Of a stretch of 64,000 nt of DNA, positions 9,147 through 17,341 are shown one piece after another; the stretch's first letter is position 1; every line of letters starts with the position of its first letter. Under the pieces are notes generated by a model. The model worked only from the letters and a program-made list of their open reading frames with translations, ran no database searches and was not told where the DNA came from. The position numbers and the translations under genes were made by a program. The stretch is from Gemmatimonadota bacterium (GTDB lineage: Bacteria; ARS69): the NCBI GenBank assembly GCA_030747075.1, contig JASLLL010000006.1:1-64000 (forward strand), given 5' to 3'.

Positions 9147-10522
9147 CGGATTCATCCCGGATTCTCATCGTGGATGATGAGAGTGGAATGTGTCGTTTCC
9201 TGTCCATCATGCTGGGCAGGGAGGGATACTCAGTGACGGTGGTTTCGAGCGGCACGGAAGCGCTCGAAGCGTTTCGAAACGATGTGTTTCATGCGGTCAT
9301 CACGGACATCAAGATGCCGGGGATGAGCGGGATCGAACTCCTTCGCGCAATCCGCGCTCTGGATCCGGTGGTTCCGGTGATCGTGATGACGGCGTTTGCT
9401 TCGCTGGATACGGCCATCGAGGCGGTGAATCAGGGCGCGTTCCACTACTTCATCAAGCAGGCGCGCAACGAGGAAATCAAGCTCGTCGTTCGTCGCGCAC
9501 TGGAGACCACGCGCCTTCGCCGGGAGAACCGTGTCCTGCTCGATGAGGTCCGGCAAAGCGCTCCCACTCGCAGGATCGTGGGGGAGAGCGAGTCGCTCCG
9601 CGGCGTCTTTGCGACCATTCGAAAGGTCGCGCCCACCGACTCCACCGTCTTGCTGTGCGGCGAGAGCGGCACCGGGAAAGAGCTCTTTGCACGGGAAATC
9701 CATGCGGCGTCCCGCAGACGGGAAGGGCCGTTTGTGTCGATCAACTGCGGTGCACTGCCCGAGGGCCTCCTGGAAAGCGAACTGTTCGGGCATGTGAAAG
9801 GCAGCTTCACCGGGGCCGTGCGCGACAAGGAGGGTTTGTTCAGCGTCGCGAGCGACGGGACATTCCTGCTCGACGAAGTGGGCGAGACTTCCCCCGCAAT
9901 CCAGGTCAAGCTGCTGCGCGTGCTGCAGGAACGCGAGATCGTGCCGGTCGGCGGGCACAAGCCCGTGAAAGTGAATGCGCGTCTGATCGCGGCCACGAAC
10001 GCGGATCTGGAGAAGGCGGTGGAGGCCGGGACCTTCCGCGCGGATCTCTTCTACCGGCTGCATGTGATCCCGGTCGTGCTTCCGCCGCTGCGTGAACGCG
10101 CGGATGACATCCCCCTTCTTGCCGTGCACTTCCTGAAGCGCCACTGTCGCATCTCCGACCGCTCAGGCATGGAGATCTCCGAGGCAGCGCTCGAAGTCCT
10201 TGCGGCCTACGACTGGCCGGGCAATGTCCGCGAACTGGAGAACATCATTGAGCGCTCGGTCATTCTGGAGGAGTCGGACACCGTGACGCCCGAATCACTT
10301 CCCGAGAAGATTCGGCAGGGCCCGTCCCGTTCCGGCGATCCCGCAGTGGGCGAATGTACGGGGACGCTGGAGAGCATCGAGCGGGCATACCTCGTCAAAG
10401 TGCTTCGGGAGACCGGCTGGAAGAAAAAGCGGGCCTCGTCGATTCTGGGGATCAACTCCTCTACGCTCTATCGAAAGATCCAGCGGTACGGGCTGGAGCA
10501 GACCGGGCCGACCGCAGACTGA
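9143..10522 (+). CDS. pilR: Sigma-54-dependent response regulator PilR
   Basis: 459 residues. Receiver domain with Asp11/Asp12, phospho-acceptor Asp55 in ITDIKMPG and Lys105. The AAA+ domain has Walker A GESGTGKE and the sigma-54 contact loop in its GSFTGA form. The C-terminus is a Fis-type helix-turn-helix (KKRASSILGINSSTLYRKIQ). It activates transcription from -24/-12 promoters, and a fitting site lies 237 bases downstream in front of the pilin gene. GTG start overlapping the pilS stop. Confidence 0.92.
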   Translation: MTDSSRILIVDDESGMCRFLSIMLGREGYSVTVVSSGTEALEAFRNDVFHAVITDIKMPGMSGIELLRAIRALDPVVPVIVMTAFASLDTAIEAVNQGAFHYFIKQARNEEIKLVVRRALETTRLRRENRVLLDEVRQSAPTRRIVGESESLRGVFATIRKVAPTDSTVLLCGESGTGKELFAREIHAASRRREGPFVSINCGALPEGLLESELFGHVKGSFTGAVRDKEGLFSVASDGTFLLDEVGETSPAIQVKLLRVLQEREIVPVGGHKPVKVNARLIAATNADLEKAVEAGTFRADLFYRLHVIPVVLPPLRERADDIPLLAVHFLKRHCRISDRSGMEISEAALEVLAAYDWPGNVRELENIIERSVILEESDTVTPESLPEKIRQGPSRSGDPAVGECTGTLESIERAYLVKVLRETGWKKKRASSILGINSSTLYRKIQRYGLEQTGPTAD

Positions 10523-10833
10523 CGCCCTGCCGGGGTCGCGCGTGTCCTGCAATGAACCCTCCAGAAGCGCCCCCATTTCGCCGATAAAGACCACGAAACC
10601 CCGGGTCGGATGCGAAAGGGGCTGATTGCAGATTGCGAATCGGCGTCGCATTCCGGGTCGCGGGGAGTGGCCGGCCGGAGGAAGACCTGTAGGATTGTCG
10701 TCATTCAACCGGCGTAATGACAACGGGTTGCACGCAACACTTCGAGGTCGGCTGACCTTGGCACGACCCATGCACACCGAAGGGGTCAGGGGAAGAAGAC
10801 GCCCAACACTGATCCCCGGAAAAGGAGAAACTG
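10523..10833 (+). other. 311-base pilin upstream region
   Basis: No coding sequence is seen. The region holds the sigma-54 promoter at 10759-10774 and, just upstream, a perfect dyad GTTGC-AC-GCAAC at 10727-10738 that could bind a regulator. The first 200 bases would be the place for PilR sites, but I see no repeated motif I would name. The pilin ribosome-binding site AAAGGAG is at 10821-10827. Confidence 0.6.
10759..10774 (+). promoter_or_regulatory. Sigma-54 promoter of the first pilin gene
   Basis: TGGCAC, five bases, then ATGCA. The invariant GG (10760-10761) and GC (10772-10773) are exactly 10 bases apart, as sigma-54 requires, and only the first base of the -12 box departs from the TTGCA consensus. 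It lies 59 bases ahead of the pilin start and directly behind the gene for a sigma-54 activator, so PilR control of this pilin is a strong inference. Confidence 0.8.
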
Positions 10834-11298
10834 ATGCTTCGAGGAACCCGCGGTTTCACACTGATCGAGCTCATGATCGTCGTGGTGATCATTGGCATCC
10901 TGGCCGCCATCGCGATTCCCAACTTCATGGGAATGACCAACCGGGCGAAGGTGGCGCAGGTGAAGTCCTCCATGCACACCTGCCAAGTGACGGTCGAAGA
11001 CTATGCGACACGCAACAACGGGATCTACCCGGCGGGCGCGGCCAGCACCACCGCCGAGGGCGGCCTGACCTTTGCCAGTCTCCTTCCGGGCGGTGCGGCG
11101 CCGGCGAACCCGTTCACGGGTGCGGCCACGACCATCGACTGGGGAGCGGCCCTCGGTACGGCTCCGGCCACCGATGCGGCGGGCGGCATTTCGATGAACA
11201 CGATCTCCACCCAGGCGAATGCGGTCGTCGACGCCTACGACATCACCGGCGAGGACGATGGCGGCAACCTGCTGTCTCTGGTTCTCACAAACCAGTAG
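10834..11298 (+). CDS. pilA: Type IV pilin (major pilin candidate)
   Basis: 154 residues. A short 7-residue leader ends in Gly, then FTLIELMIVVVIIGILAAIA: the type III prepilin signal with Glu5 and the N-terminal hydrophobic helix. The mature protein has about 147 residues. The globular part (YPAGAASTTAEGG and PANPFTG) resembles the small GspG/PilA pilins of deltaproteobacteria and lacks the disulphide loop of Neisseria-type pilins. It is the first gene after the sigma-54 promoter, hence the likely major subunit. PilD in this locus would process it. Confidence 0.9.
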   Translation: MLRGTRGFTLIELMIVVVIIGILAAIAIPNFMGMTNRAKVAQVKSSMHTCQVTVEDYATRNNGIYPAGAASTTAEGGLTFASLLPGGAAPANPFTGAATTIDWGAALGTAPATDAAGGISMNTISTQANAVVDAYDITGEDDGGNLLSLVLTNQ

Positions 11299-11336
11299 TC
11301 ATCCTGACGGTCGTTGCGGCCTGACGAGTGGCCGGG

Positions 11337-11364
11337 GGAAGGTGGGGCGTTTGCTCCGCCTTCC
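11337..11364 (+). terminator. Strong hairpin between the two pilin genes
   Basis: An 11-pair stem (two G-T pairs) with a 6-base loop, running from GGAAGGTGGGG to CTCCGCCTTCC, 38 bases after the first pilin stop. There is no T-run behind it, so it may be a partial terminator or an mRNA 3'-end stabiliser that makes the first pilin more abundant than the second. Confidence 0.45.
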
Positions 11365-11408
11365 GTCGCGTCCGGTACGGAATGAACTCAACCGAGGAGC
11401 GCACTGCC

Positions 11409-11873
11409 ATGAGAGGAACGAACCGGGGCTTCACGCTGGTGGAGCTTCTGATCGTGGTCGTGATTCTCGGAATCCTGGTGGCGATTGCCGTCCCCAACTA
11501 CGGGGGGATTCGGGATCGCGCCCGGGTTTCCAGCGTGAAGAGCAACATGCACACGATCCAGATCGCCACGGAGGACTTCGCCACACGCAACAACGGCGTC
11601 TACCCGGCTACGGCCGCATCGACGACAAGCGAAGGCGGCATGGTCCTTCTGCAGCTCCTTCCCTCGGGAGTGCCCCCCACCAACCCGTTTACAGATTCCC
11701 CGACGGTGATCGGCTGGGGAGTCGTTCAGGGCGCGGCCTATTCGGGGAGCGATCCAGGCGGGGGGATCGAGATCAATATCTGGTCGAGCGGCGGAGGGGC
11801 CGCGGACACCTACGAGATCACGGGCGCAGACGAGGCGGGAGCGGTCCTTCCTCTCGTTCTCGGGAACAGCTGA
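11409..11873 (+). CDS. Second type IV pilin, paralogue of the upstream gene
   Basis: 154 residues, exactly the length of the neighbouring pilin. Prepilin leader MRGTNRG, then FTLVELLIVVVILGILVAIA with Glu5. The middle (TRNNGVYPATAASTTSEGG, PTNPFTD) is clearly homologous to the first pilin, while the C-terminal third differs. The ATG at 11409 is supported by GAGGAG about 10 bases upstream and by the leader pattern. No second -24/-12 promoter precedes it, so expression probably depends on read-through from the first pilin. It could be a minor or alternative major subunit. Confidence 0.88.
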   Translation: MRGTNRGFTLVELLIVVVILGILVAIAVPNYGGIRDRARVSSVKSNMHTIQIATEDFATRNNGVYPATAASTTSEGGMVLLQLLPSGVPPTNPFTDSPTVIGWGVVQGAAYSGSDPGGGIEINIWSSGGGAADTYEITGADEAGAVLPLVLGNS

Positions 11874-11880
11874 CCGGCCG

Positions 11881-11929
11881 AGCCCTCTCCAGACACGGCC
11901 CCGGGCGGCCGATGATTCGTGAGAGGGCT
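11881..11929 (+). other. Long inverted repeat between pilin 2 and the ABC genes
   Basis: AGCCCTCTC at 11881-11889 is the exact complement of GAGAGGGCT at 11921-11929. The 31-base interval contains a smaller GGCC/GGCC stem. It starts 8 bases after the second pilin stop, without a T-run. It may be a transcript-end or processing structure separating pilin from transporter expression. Confidence 0.4.
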
Positions 11930-11946
11930 TCCACCGGAGGAACCTG

Positions 11947-12966
11947 ATGCCCGTGCTTCGCCCCATGGAACTGAACGGTCTCTGCCGAAGCTTCCGATCC
12001 GGAATCCTCGGCCGTAGATCGGTCGTGCTCGACGGCCTCGACCTCCGCGTGGAGGAAGGGGAGATCTTCGGGTATCTGGGCGCCAACGGCGCGGGCAAGA
12101 CCACCACTATCCGCATTCTGCTGGGACTCATCCGGCCCGACTCCGGTAACGGGACGCTCCTCGGGCATCCCCTCGGGAGTCTCGCGGGGCGACGCGGGCT
12201 GGGGTTTCTCTCCGACTCTCCCGACTCCCCCGAGCGGCTGCTTGTTCGCGAGCATCTGAAGTTCTGCGGCCGCCTGCACGCGCTTTCGGGGCACTCCCTG
12301 ACCCGGCGCGTGGAAGAATCGCTCGACTCCATGGAAGTGCGTGCCGCTGATCGCGACCGGTCTCTTGGCGATCTTTCGCGCGGAACTCTCCAGCGCGTGC
12401 GCTTCGCCGCGGCCACACTGCACCGGCCCCGGCTTCTGATTCTCGACGAACCGATGTCGGGTCTGGATCCCATGGGACGCCGACTGGTTCGCGACACGCT
12501 GGTCTTGCTTCGCGATGGTGGCACCACGGTGTTCCTGTCGTCCCATGTGCTCTCCGATGTCGAGAGCATGGCCGACCGCGTGGGGATTCTCCGCGACGGG
12601 CATCTCGTTGCCTGTGGGCGGGCCCGGGAGATCGGCGCGGCGGACTGCGAAGGCGTGGACATTGTGTTCCATGCTCCCGAAGGCGTGTCGCTGGCCGGAT
12701 TCGCGGGCGTTCTCGCCGGGTTCCGGCGGGAGGCTCGCGGATGGACGGGGTGCGCACCCGATCGGGAGACGGCACGAGGAGTCGTGGCGGCCGTTCTGGA
12801 CGCGGGGTGCGAACTGGTGGAGTTCGTCCCCTCGGCGGGGGCGCTGGAGGAACGATTCCTGCGCGAAGTCTGCCAGTCGAAAGCGAGCGGCGTGTCGCCT
12901 TTGCGCAAGCAGGCCGAGCTCTTCGGTGTGGGCGCACTTCCCGAAAACGAGGGGGCCTCCCGATGA
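11947..12966 (+). CDS. pilH: ABC transporter ATP-binding protein (PilH-like)
   Basis: 339 residues. One ABC domain in the first 230 residues: Walker A GANGAGKTTT, signature LSRGTLQR, Walker B LLILDEPMSGLDP. A C-terminal domain of about 100 residues is typical of ABC-2 exporters. Myxococcus and Geobacter pilus loci carry an ABC ATPase and permease (PilH, PilI) in this same place between pilA and pilD, so the assignment rests on position plus family. Substrate unknown. ATG at 11947 with GGAGG 6 bases upstream. Confidence 0.8.
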   Translation: MPVLRPMELNGLCRSFRSGILGRRSVVLDGLDLRVEEGEIFGYLGANGAGKTTTIRILLGLIRPDSGNGTLLGHPLGSLAGRRGLGFLSDSPDSPERLLVREHLKFCGRLHALSGHSLTRRVEESLDSMEVRAADRDRSLGDLSRGTLQRVRFAAATLHRPRLLILDEPMSGLDPMGRRLVRDTLVLLRDGGTTVFLSSHVLSDVESMADRVGILRDGHLVACGRAREIGAADCEGVDIVFHAPEGVSLAGFAGVLAGFRREARGWTGCAPDRETARGVVAAVLDAGCELVEFVPSAGALEERFLREVCQSKASGVSPLRKQAELFGVGALPENEGASR

Positions 12967-13730
12967 CGCGCGTCGCCGCGATTGCGGGATCGACCTTTCG
13001 GGAAGCCGTTCGCGACAGAATTCTGCTATCGGCCGTCGCGTGCGGCGCGTTTCTGGTGGGCGCGTGTTCGCTTCTCGCGCCGCTTGCGCTGGGGGAGGAG
13101 GCGCGTGTTGTGGCCAGCGTGGGCCTGGGCATGCTCAGCGCGTTCTCGGTTCTCGTCGTCGTGCTCGCGGGGACGGGACTCGTTCAGCGCGACGCCGAGC
13201 GGCGTACCGTTCACTTCCTGTTGGCGATGCCGGTGCGGCGCGGAGAGTACATTCTCGGGCGGTACTTCGGGATGGTCGGCGCGGTTCTGGCCGCGCTGGC
13301 GGTCCTTGCGCTGATGTACTTCGGCGTGGTTGCGCTCTTCGGCGGCGGTTTTCGCCCCGGGCTTCTGACGGCGGTGGTTCTTGTCGCGGCGGAGGTGTCG
13401 GTCGTGGGGGGAGTCGCGATGATGTTCTCGACGCTCGTCTCTCCGCTCCTCAGCGGCGTCCTCACCGGTTCGGTCTTTGTGCTGGGGCACCTGGCCGGTG
13501 ATCTGGATGCGCTGGTGGGGCAGGCCGGATCCATCGTGGCACGCACGGCGCTGGAACTGGTCGCCATGCTGCTTCCCGCGCTTCACCGATTCGATCTCCG
13601 GAGTGATCTTGTGTCCGGCGCAGCCGTCCCGGCCGGGTCGGTGGCGTGGTGTCTTCTGCACGCATTGCTCTACACGACGACGGTTCTTCTCGTGGCCGTC
13701 GTGGTGTTCCGACGGCGGGATCTTCAGTGA
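12963..13730 (+). CDS. pilI: ABC-2 type permease (PilI-like)
   Basis: 255 residues with about six hydrophobic segments and the ABC-2 permease feature of an amphipathic start (FREAVRDRILLSA) before the first segment. ATGA overlap with the ATPase gene implies a coupled pair forming one exporter. By location it corresponds to PilI of Myxococcus, which is needed for pili there. The exported substrate is unknown. Confidence 0.78.
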   Translation: MTRVAAIAGSTFREAVRDRILLSAVACGAFLVGACSLLAPLALGEEARVVASVGLGMLSAFSVLVVVLAGTGLVQRDAERRTVHFLLAMPVRRGEYILGRYFGMVGAVLAALAVLALMYFGVVALFGGGFRPGLLTAVVLVAAEVSVVGGVAMMFSTLVSPLLSGVLTGSVFVLGHLAGDLDALVGQAGSIVARTALELVAMLLPALHRFDLRSDLVSGAAVPAGSVAWCLLHALLYTTTVLLVAVVVFRRRDLQ

Positions 13731-14779
13731 TCGCCCGGGCGGTCATGCTGGCTGTTGCGGTTGCGACAGGTGTTGGCGCGCACGCGAGCGCCGATCGTGC
13801 CATCCGCGCGGGAGATGCGGACGGTACGGTTCGCCTTCCCAGAGCGACGGTGCTTCGCGCAATCGGACTGGGACACCGGGCTCTCGTGGCGGACCTTCTC
13901 TGGGTGCGCGCGATTCAGTACTACGGATATCATCGCATGACCGACCGCAAGTACGACTCCGCGAAGACGCTCTTTGAGGGCATCTACGAGACCGACCCCG
14001 CCTTTACGGGTGCGGTCCGGTTTGGTGCGCTCATTCTGGCGCAGGACGCGAATGATCCCGAATCCGCGCTGGCTCTTCTGGAGCGTGCGGAGCGCGACCA
14101 TCCCGACAGATGGGAGTTCCCGTTCGATCGGGGGTTCATCCTCCAGACGGTTCGGCGCGATCTGCAAGGCGCGGCCGCGGCCTACACCCGGGCGGCATCT
14201 CTGGACGGGGCGCCCGATCTGGCGATTCGACTGGCGGGATTGTCCTGGCAGCGACTGGGAGAGAGCGACGCCGCGCGGCAGGTCTGGCAGATGCTGCTGG
14301 CGGACAAACGCAATCAGGGCATGGCGGAACTGGCCGCGCACTCGCTCCGGAATCTGGATCTTGAGAATGCCGTGGCCACGCTTGCGCAGGGGGTGGATCT
14401 CTTCGCGAAGAAGACGGGTCGACTCCCCGTGCACCCGGGTGAAGTCGTGGACGCCGGGCTGCTGGACGGTCTTCCGATGGACCCCTTCGGCGGGTCGTTC
14501 GTGATCCAGCCCGATCGCGGAGGTGTCTTTTCGACCACGTTGGTGGACCGTCGCATGGCTCGTGAGCGGGATCGCTTCGCGGCAGCCGCCGCAGGCGTGC
14601 GGACCCGCGACGGGCGATACCCGGGGAGCCTGGAAGAACTGATGGCTCGCGGAACCATGGAGGCGTCGTGGAGTCCGCTGGGTCTTTCACTGGAGTATGA
14701 CTCGACCACCGGTGTCGTGTCGTGGAACCCGCCATGGTCTCCTTCCGAGCCGGGCAATCAGGGAGGGAAGGGAGCATGA
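13727..14779 (+). CDS. Exported TPR-like protein of the pilus locus
   Basis: 350 residues from a GTG that overlaps the permease stop (GTGA). An N-terminal hydrophobic segment (about 5-20) reads as signal peptide or anchor. Residues 60-230 form helical TPR-like repeats (the KTLFEGIYETDPAF region and the SALALLERAERDHPD region). The last third has two LP..P.E..DAG/YPGSLEEL blocks with DPFGGSFVI, a motif also found in pilin and pseudopilin globular domains. It lies where Myxococcus carries pilG-I accessory genes. No catalytic motif; I infer a pilus assembly scaffold. Confidence 0.65.
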   Translation: MIARAVMLAVAVATGVGAHASADRAIRAGDADGTVRLPRATVLRAIGLGHRALVADLLWVRAIQYYGYHRMTDRKYDSAKTLFEGIYETDPAFTGAVRFGALILAQDANDPESALALLERAERDHPDRWEFPFDRGFILQTVRRDLQGAAAAYTRAASLDGAPDLAIRLAGLSWQRLGESDAARQVWQMLLADKRNQGMAELAAHSLRNLDLENAVATLAQGVDLFAKKTGRLPVHPGEVVDAGLLDGLPMDPFGGSFVIQPDRGGVFSTTLVDRRMARERDRFAAAAAGVRTRDGRYPGSLEELMARGTMEASWSPLGLSLEYDSTTGVVSWNPPWSPSEPGNQGGKGA

Positions 14780-15537
14780 CGATTCTCGTGCTGGTTCTTC
14801 TGGGAATGGCGGTCGGGAGTTTTCTGAATGTGGTGATCCATCGAGTGCCGCGCGGGGAGTCCGTGGTTCGGCCCCGTTCGCGATGCACCCGATGTGCGCA
14901 TCCGGTTCGTCCGATGGACAACATCCCGATCGTGTCGTGGGTCTTTCTGCGCGGCCGATGCCGAAACTGCGGAACGCGCATCTCCTCGCGTTATCCAATG
15001 GTGGAGGCGGCGACGGCTCTTCTGTTCGCCGGTGCGGCGGTGGTCCTTCGCGGGCCGGTCGAACTGGTGCCGGCGCTGGTTTTTGTCGCGGCGATGATGG
15101 CGGTCACCTTCATCGATCTCGACCACATGATCATCCCCGACTCCATCACGCTGCCGGGGATTCTCCTGGGGATTCTGGCCGCTTCGCTCGGCTGGGGGAT
15201 TGCGCCGTTGGACGCGGTGCTGGGAGTTCTCGCGGGCGGAGGGAGCCTCCTGGCGGTCGGGAGCATCTACCGCTTCGCCACGGGCCGCGACGGGCTCGGC
15301 GCGGGCGACATCAAACTCCTGGCGATGGTCGGCGCCTTCCTCGGTCCTTCCGGAGCGTTCCTGACGATTCTCGCGGGCTCGCTCGCGGGGACGCTGGTGG
15401 CGGCGGTCGGTATGGCACGAGGCGGGCTGCATCGCACTTCCGAACTTCCTTTTGGCGCATTCCTCGCGCCGGGGGCGGTGGTCGTTCTCTTCTTCGGGGG
15501 GCGCTTGGTTGCGTTGTACTGGGGACTCGTTTCGTAA
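14776..15537 (+). CDS. pilD: Prepilin peptidase / N-methyltransferase PilD
   Basis: 253 residues. The N-terminal methyltransferase part carries the CxxC pairs Cys37/Cys40 and Cys62/Cys65. The peptidase part is polytopic with the aspartate pair of the GXGD family: IDLDH (Asp114 and Asp116) and GAGDIK (Asp178). It cleaves the Gly-Phe bond of the two prepilins upstream and methylates the new N-terminus. ATGA overlap with the TPR gene. Confidence 0.93.
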   Translation: MTILVLVLLGMAVGSFLNVVIHRVPRGESVVRPRSRCTRCAHPVRPMDNIPIVSWVFLRGRCRNCGTRISSRYPMVEAATALLFAGAAVVLRGPVELVPALVFVAAMMAVTFIDLDHMIIPDSITLPGILLGILAASLGWGIAPLDAVLGVLAGGGSLLAVGSIYRFATGRDGLGAGDIKLLAMVGAFLGPSGAFLTILAGSLAGTLVAAVGMARGGLHRTSELPFGAFLAPGAVVVLFFGGRLVALYWGLVS

Positions 15538-15604
15538 CGCCGGGCTTCAGCGGGGCGCGCCATTTACCGATAGAACGGGAAGCGGGTCCGGTTTCGAGGG
15601 AACC

Positions 15605-15627
15605 CCGGGGGAGGCGTGCGCCCCCGG
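15605..15627 (+). terminator. GC-rich hairpin after pilD
   Basis: CCGGGGG at 15605-15611 pairs with CCCCCGG at 15621-15627 across a 9-base loop, 68 bases after the pilD stop and 75 before pilM. No T-run follows, so it is at best a partial terminator dividing the pilB-pilD and pilM-pilQ parts. Confidence 0.35.
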
Positions 15628-15701
15628 AGAGGGAACGGGTGACCCGATGAATCGGCGGGAATGCCTCCGCCAGTCAGCCCCCCCGCAGGAGTGGCGACAA
15701 G

Positions 15702-16766
15702 ATGCCATCATTCGGCAGACGATCCAAACGGTGCGTGGGCCTCGACATCGGTTCAAGTTCGGTGAAGGTCGTGGAAATTGACCACTCCGGGGACCATCCC
15801 CGCCTCGTCAGGTACGGACTCCGGAGCCTCCTTCCGGAAGCCATCGTCGACGGCGAGATCATGGATCACGATGTCGTGGTCGACACGATCGCGGAACTCA
15901 TGGAAGAGCAGGGCATTCGAACCCGGGATGTGGTGATCGGGGTCAGCGGTCGGGCCCTCATCGTCAAGGTCATCCAGATGGATCGAATGAGTGATGAAGA
16001 AGTCTCCTACGCCGTCGAGTGGGAAGCGGAGCAGCACATTCCGTTCGAGATGGACGATGTGTCGCTCGACTTCCAGATGGTGGACCGGGAGGCGGCTCCT
16101 GATCGCATGGACATTGTGCTGGTGGCTGCACGAAAGGAGATGATCGAGGCGCGTACAGACCTGGTGCGCGCGGCCGGTCTCGACCCGGTCGTTGTGGATG
16201 TGGACTCCTTTGCCGTTCAGAACGCGTTCGAAATTGGATGCGGTTCCTCTGCGGAGGCCGATGCGGTGACGGTGCTGCTGAATGTGGGCTGCTATGCGAG
16301 CAACCTGAATATCGTCAAGGACGGGATTCCCCGATTCACGCGCGACCTCTCATTTGCGGGGAACAACATACTGGAAGCGGTGCAGAAGGAACTCGGCATG
16401 GATCGGGACGGAGCGCGCCACGCGCTGGGCGGGCCGAACGAAGCGCCCTCCGCAGATGTGCGAAGCGTGGTGGAGAAGGCGGCCGGGGAACTCTCCGCAA
16501 GCGTCGCGAAGTCGTTCTCCTATCTCCAGTCTTCGGGTGAAGCGGAATCCATCGACCGGATCTGCCTCTCGGGCGGCGGCGGGATGTCTCCGGGGCTTCG
16601 CGAGTGCCTCGAGAAGGGACACGGTGTGCCGGTGGAAATCGCCAACCCGTTCCGAAGTCTGGAATGGGCGGATGGTCTCTTCGCGGAAGAGGAACCGGAG
16701 GATGTCGCGTCTCGCTTCATGGTGGCCACCGGCCTGGCCCTGCGCGGCGGGGAGCATGACTCATGA
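15702..16766 (+). CDS. pilM: Type IV pilus assembly ATPase PilM (actin-like)
   Basis: 354 residues. The FtsA/actin-type nucleotide fold opens with VGLDIGSSSVKVVEI (phosphate-1 loop) and has the second glycine-rich loop CLSGGGGMSPGL near residue 290. PilM is the cytoplasmic ring protein that binds the N-terminal tail of PilN, encoded next at an ATGA overlap. Length and order match the pilMNOPQ operons of many Gram-negatives. Confidence 0.93.
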   Translation: MPSFGRRSKRCVGLDIGSSSVKVVEIDHSGDHPRLVRYGLRSLLPEAIVDGEIMDHDVVVDTIAELMEEQGIRTRDVVIGVSGRALIVKVIQMDRMSDEEVSYAVEWEAEQHIPFEMDDVSLDFQMVDREAAPDRMDIVLVAARKEMIEARTDLVRAAGLDPVVVDVDSFAVQNAFEIGCGSSAEADAVTVLLNVGCYASNLNIVKDGIPRFTRDLSFAGNNILEAVQKELGMDRDGARHALGGPNEAPSADVRSVVEKAAGELSASVAKSFSYLQSSGEAESIDRICLSGGGGMSPGLRECLEKGHGVPVEIANPFRSLEWADGLFAEEEPEDVASRFMVATGLALRGGEHDS

Positions 16767-17329
16767 TTCGCATCAATCTTCTTTCCCGCGATCAGCGTCC
16801 GAACTCCGGCGGCGCCTTTCGACTCGATCGGATGCGCGTGGTGCCGCTTCTCCTGCTCGGTGCGGTGCTGAGCGCGTGCCTTGTGACGACCGTCGTTCAG
16901 GACGGGCGCGTCAAGACGCTGAGCCGCGAAGTGGAAACAGCTCGCACCGAAGTGGAGGGGTACCGCCGCACCATCCACATGATCGACGAGTTCGTTCGCA
17001 AGGAAAAGGAACTCGTGAGGCGACTGGATCTCGTTCGCGATCTGGACCGCGACCGTTTCCGCACGGTCGGCATTCTGGACGAAGTTGCACGCCGCCTTCC
17101 TGACCATGTCTGGCTGACCTCGCTGCGGGAGACCGGACCCGGACGCATCGCCATTCAGGGAGTGGCGTATTCGAATCTGATGGTCTCGGAACTGATGGAG
17201 GCACTGGGCGAATCAGACCGCTTTACGGAAGTGGAACTCTCGCTGGCGAAGCGTCGTGTGGTCGAAGGGCAGGACGCTGTGGACTTCACCGTCACCTCGG
17301 GCATTCGCGCGGCGCCCGAGGCGGATTGA
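16763..17329 (+). CDS. pilN: Type IV pilus alignment protein PilN
   Basis: 188 residues. The first residues MIRINLLS are the conserved PilM-binding peptide. A membrane segment is at about 28-46, followed by a coiled coil (50-95) and a small ferredoxin-like periplasmic domain. It pairs with PilO across the inner membrane. ATGA overlap with pilM. Confidence 0.92.
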   Translation: MIRINLLSRDQRPNSGGAFRLDRMRVVPLLLLGAVLSACLVTTVVQDGRVKTLSREVETARTEVEGYRRTIHMIDEFVRKEKELVRRLDLVRDLDRDRFRTVGILDEVARRLPDHVWLTSLRETGPGRIAIQGVAYSNLMVSELMEALGESDRFTEVELSLAKRRVVEGQDAVDFTVTSGIRAAPEAD

Positions 17330-17341
17330 CAGGAGGCGGGC

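Noticed and set aside
11299-11408. A second sigma-54 promoter for the second pilin
   Set aside because: No GG-N10-GC pair in a TGGCAC/TTGCA-like context is present in the gap.
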